NCBI RefSeq assembly: GCF_000002985.6
Contig: NC_003280.10
Location: 12,210,501-12,274,500 of the forward strand
Direction of reading: 5' to 3'
Source: Caenorhabditis elegans
Lineage: Eukaryota; Nematoda; Chromadorea; Rhabditida; Rhabditidae
DNA: 64,000 nt
The position numbers were made by a program, and so were the translations under genes. Positions within the stretch are counted from its first letter, which is position 1. Every line of letters starts with the position of its first letter. This document shows, piece by piece, positions 35,401 through 46,127 of the stretch. The notes beneath the pieces were generated by a model that saw only the letters and a program-made list of their open reading frames with translations, did no database searches and was not told where the DNA came from.

Positions 35401-37035
35401 AATAATTGAAAAATCATTTTAACAAATTCGAAATTTTTTTATTAGGTGCTTCTATTGAATTTTTCTACAGTTACATTCGGTATATTGAAACTATTTTATG
35501 TCATTTAGAGCAAAAAAAACTTCCAAAAATTTTATTTCCTCGAGTTTTTTTAAAATTTCAAATGTACTTGATTGTCTAGATTACTGTAGAAATGCTTATG
35601 ACTCAATTACAAAAAAATCCCAGTATTGATTCTTATTCCAGAACCGGTGAAAAATGTGACCCAGCTTTTCCGGCGTGCTCACAAGGAGCATTTTGTGAGC
35701 TGAACAAGGAGAAGACCGCCCATATTTGCTGTAAGCGGTATAAAAATCGACGTGAGTATTTTATTGCTTAAACCTATAAAAACTAAAATTCAAGAAAAAA
35801 AAAAATTTCAGTCGGCAACAGCCGTAAAACCCTTCTACCCCCTCCATTCTACTACACTACAACTACTATGAAGGCTCCCATAACCATAGCCACAACTACT
35901 GCAGAACCATACCCTTTTGAATCTGTGTAGGTTGCTTAATTAAAGGCAAAGTAGCGCCAGAGGGGAAAGTGTTTAAAACTACTCCATTGGTGTCAAAATG
36001 ATCGAATATCATTTTAAAAAATTTCAAAAAATTTTTGAAATTTTTTTATTTATTATCAAAAAGTGACAATTACTCAGTTTTTGCCACTCATAATTTTGGA
36101 AGTCAACCAAAAAAAAATTTTTTTCTACATTTTTTATACTGTAATTTTTTTTTAATTATTTGTATTAAAAAATTGTAGGGGTTGGAACATGCGAAATTGC
36201 TTTGGATTTCCTCAAAGGCTCATATTTTTCAAAATGTTTGCAATTTTCCAAAACTGACCGGGAATAATGAAAAATCTAAAAATTTTTGGACTGTTTGTTA
36301 ATGATATTTGGTCATTTGAAATAATTTTAAGTGTATTTAGACACAATCCCCACTGGCGTTACTTTACTTTTAAACCATCAAAGGTATCTTAATCATATCT
36401 TAATATTTATTACAGTCCAAACTGCCAAGACCCTGAAGCCCGTCCACTCATGGAAAACGGCTTCCCATACATTTGTGATCATATCGGAGATCCGTGTATT
36501 CTTCGATCAGGATATTCGTGTCAAGAATCTGATATTGATGATGTCTATGTGTGTTGTACTATTCAAATGAACCGAATCCTTCCACCACAGATTCCAATGA
36601 TTGGGCCATTTACGTTTATGACGTCATCAACTACTACAACTACTGAGAAGCCGATTGAAGAGGAAGAAGTGATTGCGCAGCCGACATGCCCATTTTCATA
36701 TATGCCGTCGAAAAATGTTAATCAAGATGTGCAGCGTTGTCTATCACTGTTTACGTTGGAGTGAGTTCCAGAAAAATAAAAAATAAAAAATTTTTTTCGA
36801 TTGTTTTTTGAAACTCTAAAAATCAGTATTATCTTATTATCTTTATCCAATTTTTTAAAATTTTTTTTTAAATCGGAATTAAAAAAATTCTAACATACAT
36901 ATATTGTTGAAAACGTTTAACGTTCAAAAATCGATATTTTAAAATAATTCCAGCTGCCCACTCGGCTACACGTGTCTACCATCTTCCACTACCGACAGTT
37001 ATCTATGTTGTATTCGGAAGCCTGTGGTCTATTAG
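32495..37035 (+). CDS. Secreted multi-module cysteine-rich repeat protein
   Basis: Nine exons: 32495-32757, 33466-33585, 33690-33875, 34441-34575, 34776-34982, 35642-35751, 35812-35926, 36416-36760, 36954-37035. They join cleanly into 520 residues. A hydrophobic N-terminal segment (about residues 11-29) is a likely signal peptide. The rest is a string of modules with the pattern C-P-x-G-x-(F/V/Y)-C ... C-C (for example CPLGAFCHRGICC, CPDGSFC...ICC, CSQGAFC...ICC, CPLGYTC...LCC). This is typical of the nematode lustrin-like/EB-like cysteine-rich repeats found in cuticle or extracellular proteins. Thr-rich linkers in exons 7 and 8 may be O-glycosylated. No enzyme domain is visible. Seven of eight introns are in phase 2. 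An acceptor (TCTCTACCAG) ends four bases before the ATG. I do not recognise a gene name. Confidence 0.88.
32838..33290. repeat. Degenerate TTTAAATTTGGCGCCAA tandem repeat in intron 1
   Basis: About nine units of 40-60 bp, each with AATATTTAAA followed by TTGGCGCCAA or a decayed form, fill most of the first intron of the cysteine-rich gene. GGCGCC is itself a palindrome and the best-conserved part. Confidence 0.8.
35098..35505. repeat. Diverged inverted repeat in intron 5 of the cysteine-rich gene
   Basis: GAAAATAGCCTTAATATACC and AACTGTAGAAAAATT on the left find inverse matches around 35463-35500. GGCCGAATT and ATTTCGGCCG flank the centre near 35370. The arms are clearly eroded. Confidence 0.6.
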
Positions 37036-37168
37036 GCTTAATTATTGATTTTTGTTTTTTTTTTCGAATATTTGTGCCAATTCTATATTTTTTAAATATT
37101 TTTTTAGCTAATGAACATGTTTTCAAACAGTTTAATTTAAAAACAGCCTAATACAAAAACTTGGAAAA

Positions 37169-37289
37169 CTAAGCCTAAGCCTAAGCCTAACCCTAAGCCT
37201 AAGCCTACACCTAAGACTACACCTAAGCCTAAGCCTAAGCCTATGCCCAAGTCTAAGACTAAGCCTAAGCCTAAGCCTAGGCCTAGGAT
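37169..37289 (-). repeat. Telomere-like block 4 (GCCTAA on plus)
   Basis: About 20 hexamers of AAGCCT with few changes. The Gly/Leu dipeptide open frame on the minus strand is an artefact of this repeat. Confidence 0.85.
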
Positions 37290-37492
37290 AATGAGAGCAT
37301 TTTCAGACTGCTCTATAAAGCCAAACAAAGATTTTGCAATAATTCATAACGCATTCGATTCACAATAACAAGTTCTTTAATAAAACTATAAAAATGTAAA
37401 AAGTTAGGAGTCAAATTTTTATTTATTTAACACTGAAAAATTGGAGTGTGTAGATAATGAGAGCATTTTCAGACTATGTTTTTTCAGAGCTG

Positions 37493-37540
37493 ACGCCAAG
37501 CTTATGCCTAAGCCCAAGCCTACGCCTAAGCAAAAGCCAT
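37493..37540 (-). repeat. Telomere-like block 5
   Basis: A short run of degenerate GCCTAAG units. Looser traces continue to about 37620. Confidence 0.6.
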
Positions 37541-37821
37541 AATTCTGAAAATCTAAATTCAAATGTTAGCATCCAAGTCTGGGCTCAACGGTCCAAGCCT
37601 GAAAGCTTAAAAACCTAAAGCCTGAATATTTTTGCAAACATAAGTAAACTGAATTGAAGTTTTATCTGTGATGTACAGTTTTAATTGACAAGAAACATTG
37701 CAATCGGGATTAGTTTTTTTGAAAAACTGGATAATAAAAATGAGGGAAAATTAGTTGAAAACACAAGAAAATAATGACAGATTATGAAAAATTGGCAACG
37801 AATATAATAAGTTTGGTAAAA

Positions 37822-38578
37822 TTATACGACTGGGGAGGAAGAAGCCGACGATTCTTCGGATGAAGAGGAGCTTGATGGTGACGTGGATGATTGTTTTGTA
37901 GTCTGGAAAGTATTAGTTTAGGTGGTTTGGTCAGGTTTAGAAATTTTTTTTTAAATTTAATTTGGTGCGAAATTTTATTTTTATTTTTCAGGCCAAATTT
38001 ACGGCGCAAAATCGGTGTAGATTTTTTATTTTGAAATTTTTTTAAATTGCAATTTAACTTAATATGTAGGTATTTTAAGTACAAAAATAATCGAAAATTA
38101 TTTTATTATTTTAAAAATTGAGTTCGTTTTCAGAAAATTAAAAAGTTCTCAGCAAAATTTTAAAATAACAACAAAAACTAACCTTGGAGAAATTTTCCGC
38201 TTCCTTTTGCAAATCCGCAAAAATATTGAGCACATTGGCGAAGAGCACCTTGTTCTTCGAAGCCTCCCGCATCTTTTGCTCCACAACATCCTGCTCCAAC
38301 TCCTGAGCAGCGAGACGACGAAGCTTCTGGAGCAACAAGTTGACTGGGTACTGGTACTCATACCGTCCATCATACTGGCTCTTGACAATTTGCTCGGTAC
38401 GGCATTCCCGGAATACTCGAATCGGGCAGTCGAGGAAGAGAAGACACTCCAGTGCATAGTACCGGTTGTGCTCTTTGAGCAAGTAGTCAGTGTATTTTCT
38501 GACTTGTTGAGCAGGGCTCAGTGGAGCTGGGACTCTTGGGAGAGCAGCATTGGAGACCGGCTTGGTGTGAGATGGCAT
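37822..38578 (-). CDS. Small two-exon protein of unknown function (158 aa)
   Basis: Exons 38578-38183 and 37902-37822 join in phase 0 at a GTTAGT donor and TTTCCAG acceptor. The first 132 residues look like an ordered helical domain (LSPAQQVRKYTDYLLKEHNR, LLLQKLRRLAAQELEQDVVEQ). The last 26 are a Ser/Glu-rich acidic tail, a form often seen in nuclear proteins. There is no signal peptide and no membrane segment. I do not recognise the family. It lies downstream of the TOE1-type gene on the same strand, but the gap is 2.9 kb and holds a mariner insertion. A frame on the opposite strand (38207-38587) is a shadow. Exon structure is well supported; function is not. Confidence 0.8.
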
Positions 38579-38989
38579 TTAGAATGAGTTAAATAAAAGG
38601 TGAGAGAAGAACTGAGATATGTGGTTAAGAATGACACTAACCTAGACCTAACCCTGTAGGACGCTGCAATTTGGCAACAACAAAAAATCGATATATGGGC
38701 GGGGGGGAATGGGCTATGCAACGTGGCAATGGGAAAGCAGAAGGAAACAATGGTTATTGATTGGTTTACGATTGTGAATATATAAATTTGGTACATACGT
38801 ACATTTTTGTTTGAGAAATAAGGGAGGGTTCTCCCTGAGGAACATGGAAAAAAGTTGTCAAAATTTAGGGGATTTCAGATTTTAGTTTTTAAAAATATTG
38901 GAATTTTCAGAAATTTTAATTGGATACTTTAATTCTAACGGAATGTTTAAAGAAGGAGTATTTAGAAAATTTGGAATTTGCATAAATTA

Positions 38990-40240
38990 TTAGGTTGGTC
39001 AAAATGTCTTTGCAACTTTTTGAATTTTTTTTGGAGAGAGTATTTATTCAAAGCGAACGAGATTCAATGGGTAATATATTCACCATTAGTGTATATGACT
39101 TCTTGCCAACCCAACGAAGGTTGAGCAATACCCTCCGCACAGAACTCCTGAGATTAGGAGGCAAAGAAGTCGTCCCACCACGTTTCGACGATCTTTCAAT
39201 CATGAAACTTCTGCCCGGTAAGGTGATTCTGGAGAGAGCGGAACAAATGGTAGTCAGTAGGAGTCAAGTCCGGCGAATGCGGTGGGTGAGACAAAACTTG
39301 GATTCCGAGTGTCTGGAGCTTCTGGCGGGTCCTCAAAGTTGTATGCGGTCTTGCGTTGTCATAGAGCAGCCTAAATTTTGATTCTCTAGGGTGATGTAAT
39401 CGATGAGCACGGACCATCTTTTCCAATTGAATAGAGTATAGGCCAGCGTTGATTGTAACGGAGTCTGGAAAAAGTCCTCGGAAAATTACACCCTTACTGT
39501 CCCACCAAATTTAGAGAAGCACTTTTTCTCTTGAAGTTCCCCTTTGAGGTCAGGTTTCACGGTTTCCTCGACCGGGACCCACTGTTTCTTTCTGGTATAG
39601 TTAACATGCAATACCCATTTCTCATCTCCAGTAGTGATATCCTATACCCAGTCTGTTGTTCGTTTCCTAGTGAGCAGCGAAAAAGAGAGGTCACAAAACA
39701 ATTTTTCTGAGAATCGGACAAATTGTGAGGAACGAGATGACCGAACTTTTCTACCCTTCCGGTTTCGCGGAGATGGTTGATGATGGTTCTTTGGAGATGC
39801 TTGAGAGTCGCAGAAAGTTCACGGTTCGTTGCTCTTGGATCATCTTCCAGGGCTCTCGAATTATCCTTATTGATAGCCAAACGAGACCGACCGGATCTTG
39901 GTTCATCATCGAGATCGTAGTTCTTTTTCGTGAACTTTTCGAACCAAAACTTTATGGTATTATAGGTGACAGAATTATTGCCTAACACTGCACACATGTT
40001 ACCACGAGCTTCGTTGCAATTGCAGCCTTGGGGGAACCCATACAGAAAACCCCTCGGAGGGTGTGACCTTCGGCGAGCAAATTCTCGGTCATTTTGAACA
40101 ACACCCAAAAGTTTTTTCAAATGTATTAAACATGCACATTACGTACTATGCAAATAAAAAAACAGAATAGGAAAATAACGAGTTAACGCTGAGAAATGAA
40201 GAAACATACGAATTTTGCAAAGACTTTTTGACCAACCTAA
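38990..40240 (-). mobile_element. Decayed mariner transposon with intact terminal repeats
   Basis: The ends TTAGGTTGGTCAAAATGTCT (38990) and AGACTTTTTGACCAACCTAA (to 40240) are inverted repeats, differing at one base over 26, each flanked by TA (38988-38989, 40241-40242). The element is 1,251 bp, a normal mariner length. TTAGGTTGGT ends resemble the cecropia-type mariners such as Hsmar1. Confidence 0.93.
39190..40120 (-). pseudogene. Mariner transposase pseudogene
   Basis: The minus-strand frame from 40120 carries the N-terminal helix-turn-helix part (VTYNTIKFWFEKF, DEPRSGRS). After a frame change the frame ending at 39196 carries the DD34D core (LLYDNARPHT and HSPDLTPTDYHLF). Frameshifts and small losses separate the two, and the first catalytic Asp region is out of frame. 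The copy cannot make active transposase. Confidence 0.9.
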
Positions 40241-40477
40241 TATTACATTTTACTTTTTTTTGTACTTTTTCAAAATTTCTGCAATTATGGGTTTTCAGGT
40301 ATTTTTTTTGGAATCTTCCGAAATTGTTTCAGCATTTTAAAGAAGTTTTTTGGAACTTTCAGAAATTTTATACATTTTCTGATTTTTCTAAAGGCTTTTC
40401 GAATTTGGTTCTTTGGGAATTGTCCGTTTTTGTAGCTTTTGGTGTTTTCTGAAAATTTTTATTTTTATGGGTTTTTA

Positions 40478-40648
40478 CACGTGGTGTCGGTTTGATCTAT
40501 GTAGATCTACAAAATGCGCGGGAGTTGAGACGCAGAGTTTTCAATCTGATTTCGCATGGTTAAGAACGTGCTGACGTCACATTTTTCTGGGTAAAAAAAT
40601 CCCGCATTTTTCGTAGATCAAACCGTAATGGGACAGCCTCACTCCACC
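40478..40648. repeat. Hairpin element copy 3 (forward, left end eroded)
   Basis: It starts CACGTGGTGTCGGTTTGATC, with the GAGTGTCCCATTTC segment deleted. The centre (GTTAAGAACGTGCTGACGTC) and right end (GTAGATCAAACCGTAATGGG) are intact. Confidence 0.85.
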
Positions 40649-41462
40649 TTTTTTCAGAGAATTTATATTATTTCAAATGTGTTTTTGGAACTTTTCGGAT
40701 TTTAAAAATCCCGAAAAAAAGTTACATTTTATTTTTTTTCTTTGATAGCAATTGTATTTATTTCTGAAGAAAAACTGCGCATACATAGGAAAAATAAGAA
40801 ATTTTCAGCGAATTTCAAATTTTTATATTTATCAGAAATTATCACATTCTTCTACATTTTTTTTTGGAATTTTTAGAAATTGAGATTTTAAAGCTAAATT
40901 TCAGGCGATTTCGGAATTTTTTAAAAATTTGAGCTATCTAATTTTTCAATAGTTTTAAAATTTTTTTCAGAAATTTCAAAATTTCAGAATTTTGAGAAAC
41001 GTTAACTAGTTATTTTAATCCTAACAGAAATTTCCAAAATTAATTCGAAAATTTTGGAATTTTCATAAATTCTTATATTTTGGCATTTTTTAGAGTTTTT
41101 GGACTTTTTCGAAATTAAAAATTGAAAAAAAACTGTCAGATTTTTCAAAATTTCCGAAATTTTTGAATTTTCAAAAAACGGCGAATATCCAGGGCGAATT
41201 TGTCGGTTAAAATATACAAAGAACTCAAAATAAGTCTATTTTTCAGAAAAAAATAGGTTGGAAACAACAACAAAAATTTAAAAAAATGGATTGAAATCGA
41301 AACAATGTGAATTTAACAATCAAGATCAGGTGGGGGAACATCAATAACCGAGAAAAAGTGGAAATTTTCAAATTTCCAAAAAATTGTATTTAGATGGGGA
41401 TTTAACGTACCAGAAATAACAACAACAACAACAAAAAAAATCAAAATTCAAAAATAAATTAT

Positions 41463-44400
41463 TCAATCTTCACAAGGTGTATCCTCTTTCTGAACACTTT
41501 TGATAACTGTAGCGGCTGCATTCATTCGAATATAGTCCCGTTGCTTGTTGATCTCCACCATTGCCTCCAAATGAGCATCAATTTGCTCGGATTGTGGAAC
41601 TGGGACCGGTCGGTGGCGAAGATGCAATGGCTTATCTTTGGCGGACAGTGGAACGCGGTTTAGGAACTGAAAATTGAAAGAATTCGATTTTTAAATTTTT
41701 TTTTGTAAATATTATAATTTTCAAGATTTTTTAAAATTAAAAATCATGTCTCATAAATATTTCCGACTCTCCATAAATTTTCAACATTTATAATATTATC
41801 CGAAAATTTTTAAGATTTAAGAATCATCAAAAATTTAATAATATTTAAAAGGGATTTTTTTTAATTTCAGAAATTTTTTTGGAATTTTCAGAGAATTTCT
41901 AACATTTTTTGGAATATCCGAAGAATTTCAGACGATCTAAAAATTTTTTAGAAACAACTAAATTTTGAGAAAAATGTTTGAAAGGGATTTTTTTAAATCT
42001 CAGAATTATTTAAAATTTTCTGAAATTTTCTGTAAATTTTTGGGATTTTCTGAAAACTTTGGAATTTCCGAAAAATATCAGACTTTCTATAAATTTTAAG
42101 AAATTATTAATTTAAAAAAGTGTTTGAAAGGGATTTTTCAAAATTTAGAATTATTTCAAATTTTCTGAAATTTTTTTTGAATTTTTAGAGAATTTCAAAA
42201 ATTGTCTTTTTTTTAATTTTGTGAAATTATTGGAAGCCTCAAAAATGTATAATATTTAAAAGGAATTTTTCAAAATTTAGAAATATTTAAAATTTTCTGA
42301 AATTTTTTAGGAATTTTAAGGGAATTTCAGATATTAATTTTTTTAAAATTTTTAGGAATAATCAAAAATTTATAATATTTTTTAATTCCGAATTATTTCA
42401 AATTTTCAGAAATTGAGATTTTTAAGAAATGAACATTTCAGGCGATTTCGGGGAAAATCTTTAAATTTTTTTAAAAAGTTAAGCAAATCCAGTACTAAAA
42501 AAATTCAGAATCGCTGAATTTATTCGAATTTTACGGCGACTAATTTCCTATAAATTTTTAAACTTTTATTCTTCAAAAAGCACAAAATTTTTCGAATTTT
42601 TCGGCTAATTTCCTATAGATGTTATGACTTTAAAAACAATCTTTGTTAATGCTTCTCTTCAAAAAGCACCTTCAAATCAACTGAATTATCAGCCATCAGG
42701 GTTCTTCTCTGCTGATAAATCACCGCAAAAGCCGTCATAAAAGCATCAACTCCAGCCCGATGCAGCCCTGTAACCACATTTCTCTTGAGCTCCCGAAAGT
42801 CTCGAGTCAACAAATTCTGCTCAAATTTCGCGTTCTTCCATGCCTCCTCATCGGTGCCCGTCTTCTCGGCAACCGATTCAGCAATCACATTATTATATCT
42901 CCGTTTTCGTTTGAACGCCTTCTTATTCTCCTTAATCCTCTGTAAATCGATAGCAGTATCCACGTCATGGAGCAGTTTACATCCTTTTTCAGTGTTCCGA
43001 GCGTGGCAGAAGCCGTGATACGCGAAATATTTGCACACGTGGATGTGAAGATCGATGGGAATCGCGTGATCTGGGAATCCTTCTGGAAGACGTACATCTA
43101 CACTTTCCGTAGCGTTTTTTAGAGCTTTTATCGACTTTTCAGAGCTTGGGAAGCAAATTTCGATGTGATATCGATTATTTTGACGCTCGATCTCGTTGTC
43201 TCCTTGCCTGAAATTATTGATTTTTTGTTGAATTTTTGAAAAAAAAATTTCAAAAAATTTGTCAAAATTTTTTTTATTTTTTAAACCGGGAGAAAATTGG
43301 AATTTTTTGGAGAGTTTTGCCGAGAAGCTAAATTTTTAATTTTTCGATTTTTTAAAGAATTTTTTGTATATTTCCCAACTAGCCACGTGATGCCAGGCTG
43401 CCCCATTACAGTTTGATCTACAAAAATGCGGGATTTTTTTTGCTCAAAAAATGTGACGTCATCACGTTCTTAGCAATTCCCGCATTTTTTGTAGATCTAC
43501 GTAGATCAAGCCGAAATGAGACACTCTGACACCACGTGAACTAGCACGTTTCCGACATTTAATTTTTTTCTTATTTGGGATAAAATTGGATTAAAAAATT
43601 TTTTTTTGATTTGTTTTTTGGAACTTATGCCGAAAGTTCAAACATTTTAGTGGAAATTTCAACGAAAAATTAAATGTTTTCAGTTTTGGTGGGAATTGAA
43701 AATTGAAATTTAAAAGTTTCGCAGGAAAACTGAATTTTTTATTTTTTATTCAAATATTTGGCGGGAAATTTAAATTTTTTCGAAAAGTTGAAAGTGAAAG
43801 TCAGAAATTTTATAAAACATTTTTTTAATTTGTTCAAAAAAAATTGCGAAAATTTTAATTTAAAAAAAAATCATTTTTATTAGTTGACATATTTAAAATA
43901 ACTTTCAAAAAATTGGCGGGAAATTCAAAATTTTCGAATTTTGTCAAGAATTTTTATGAAATTTCAAATGTTAATTTTTTGCCAGTAATAATTTGATTAT
44001 AACGATTTTTTTGCATTTTTTTTCAAAAAATTTGGCCAAAATTTTTTTATTTTCTCAATCGGGAGAAAATTGGAATTTTTTGGAGAGTTTTGCCCAGAAA
44101 AATTAAATTTTCAATTTTTTTTTTTTGGAATGTATGATTTTTTTTTGGAATTTATGAGATTTTTCAAATTTTAAACTTGAAGTATGACTGAAAATTAAAT
44201 TTTGCAATTTTTGGATTTGAAGCTTCAGAGGAATTGAAAAAAATTGTTCAAAAAATTGGCTGAAAATTCAAAAATTTTCGATTTTCAGAACAATATTTTA
44301 AAAAACCGGTTTTTCGAAAAATTGTTAAGCCTAAGAATTTTTTTTCGAAAAATTAAAAAATTAATTTAAAAAAAATAATTGTTTCAAAAAAAATTTTTTT

Positions 44401-46127
44401 TTTCAAATTAACATTTTTTTTTCAATTTTCAAAAAAAAATTAATTTTCTCTCTGACATACGTTCTCCGGAACACATATTCCAAAAAAGAGGCAGTCATTC
44501 TCGTCTGATACTCTGCCAAATACTTGGAATCCGCCACCGGCAGATAGTTATCCGGAAACATATCACTCAAATTATTAACGAATCCATCAAGAGTGTCAGG
44601 TAAATCGATATCATATAACTGCTTATAGATAAATGCCAAATCAATAAATCCATTGTGAAGGCAGAAGGTGGCCGATGAGCCTAGAAGCTCACGGAAAAGA
44701 GTTTTCAATGGACAGTTGGCTCCCTGGAATCGTACTCCTGATTGAATAAGTCTGTTGAAATCGAAAGAATGTTTGGCGAGAAATTGAAGAGCCGATGGTT
44801 CAATTGTGAATGGTTTTTCTGAGAATGTGAGAATATTGAAAACTTGGGTCTCGTAGCGAAGAGCTCGACGTTTTTCACTTTTATGCGTCAGCTTCATTGT
44901 GGCGATTCCAACGGATAGAATGCTTCTGGAAAAGGTGGGAGAATTATTGATTTTTCCAAAATTTATTTTTACATATTTTTTTCCGAAAAATTATCGATTT
45001 CTAAAAAAGTTCAAAAGGTTCTTTTTTACGAAATTATCGATTTTTACAGTTTTCTCAGGTAATTATTGATTTTTTTTTTCAGATTTTTTAAAACGAAACT
45101 ATTGATTTTTTTTCGGAATTTTTACGAAATTATGACGATTTTCCAAAAAAAAAATTTTTTATCGAAATTATCGATTTTTACAGATTTTTCGAGGAAATTA
45201 TCGATTTTTACAGATTTTCAACAATAAATTATCGATTTTTCCAACAAAAAAATTTCCAAGGAAAATATCGATTTTTTTCGGATTTTTTAAAACCAAAATT
45301 ATCGATTTTTTAAACGAAATTTTTTTAAACGAATTCATTGATTTTTAAATTAATTTTTTGATCATGGAATTATTGATTTTCGCAGATTTTTTACAATAAA
45401 TTATCGATTTTTTTCGGATTTTTTAACGAATTAATTAATTTTTGAAAATTAATTTTTCGATCATGGAATTTCTGATTTTCGCAGATCTTTAATACTAAAA
45501 TTATCGATTTTTCCAAAAATTTTTAAAAAAGAGATTATCGATTTTTTCCGGATTTTTTTTACGAATTTATTGATTTTTCCAAATTTATTTTTACGAAATT
45601 ATTGATTTTTTTAAATTAATTTTTCGATCCTGGAATTTCTGATTTTCGCAGTTTTTTAATACTAAAATTATCGATTTTCCTAGATTTTTTCATAAAACTA
45701 CCGATTTTCACAATTAAAAATATTGATTTTTGTAGATTTAAATAAAAACAAAGTTATCGATTTTTTTTTAAAAATTTCACGAAAAAATCGATTTTTTAAA
45801 TTCCAAATAAAAATATTGATTTTTCAACGAGAAAATTATCGATTTTCTCAAAATTCTATACCTAGTATGCGCGGCATCACGAATCGCCTGATATCTCTCA
45901 GCGATATCACGTGAACGTAGTCCTTTCCCGCCGAGACCGCTCAACTCCAAATCTATCGCTGTAAAATCTGCGGATTTGATGCAAACAAGCAAATATGGCC
46001 AGATTTTCGCGAAATTGTCGCGGTTTACTTCGATAACTCGAATTTCTGAGAACGCCGGAATTTTGTCCTTTGAAGTGCTGCCGTCGCCGGCGGAGCTTGT
46101 CGTTGATGAGTCCCCGTCGCCGCTCAT
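41463..46127 (-). CDS. parn-2: TOE1-type DEDD 3' exonuclease with CCCH zinc finger
   Basis: Exons 46127-45862, 44925-44461, 43207-42670 and 41666-41463 encode 490 residues. The CAF1/PARN-type ribonuclease fold shows the DEDDh set: D59 and E61 in AIDLELSG, D184 in HNGFIDLAFIY, and H393/D398 in HRAGVDAFM. A CCCH finger (C302, C311, C320, H324) is inserted between them, as in TOE1, which trims 3' tails of snRNAs and other small RNAs in nuclear (Cajal-body) compartments. PARN itself lacks this finger. A TTTCCTCCAG acceptor one base before the ATG suggests trans-splicing. The last coding exon (67 residues, ending PCED) is joined at an AAG/GTGCTT donor. If that intron is retained, translation stops after seven extra residues. 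The symbol is from memory of C. elegans; the TOE1-type assignment is from domain order. Confidence 0.88.
41667..42669. other. AT-rich last intron of the TOE1-type gene
   Basis: Diverged tandem copies of GAAAGGGATTTTTTTAAAT and AAATTTTCTGAAATTTT recur about every 130 bp. No exon-like sequence was seen. Confidence 0.55.
43384..43538. repeat. Hairpin element copy 4 with flanking 7-bp direct repeat
   Basis: It runs from CACGTGATGCCAGGCTG to CTCTGACACCACGTG. AACTAGC occurs immediately on both sides (43377-43383 and 43539-43545), the best candidate target duplication for this family in the window. It lies in intron 2 (43208-44460) of the TOE1-type gene, which is otherwise AT-rich. Confidence 0.9.
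44940..45861. repeat. ATTATCGATTTTT periodic repeat in intron 1 of the TOE1-type gene
   Basis: About 25 copies of AATTATCGATTTTT or a near variant recur at roughly 30-50 bp spacing through the whole intron, separated by A-runs and T-runs. Confidence 0.8.

Larger units (their letters stand above)
37036..37821. other. Convergent intergenic gap with telomere-like sequence
   Basis: This gap lies between the 3' ends of the cysteine-rich gene (plus) and the 158-residue gene (minus). It contains two blocks of GCCTAA-type repeat and otherwise AT-rich DNA. Confidence 0.6.
38579..41462. other. Intergenic region with transposon remnants
   Basis: Besides the mariner copy and one hairpin element, this gap holds only A/T-run DNA (40.6-41.4 kb) and about 400 bp of mixed sequence upstream of the 158-residue gene (38.58-38.99 kb) that may hold its promoter. 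Confidence 0.55.

Noticed and set aside
37137..37328. Minus-strand frame of alternating Gly and Leu
   Set aside because: It is a translation of the (GCCTAA)n block, with no start context or splice sites.
42646..42669. Stop at 42646 as the C-terminus of the TOE1-type protein
   Set aside because: A GTGCTT donor at 42669 joins in phase to a clear 67-residue coding exon at 41666-41463 that fits the family C-terminus.
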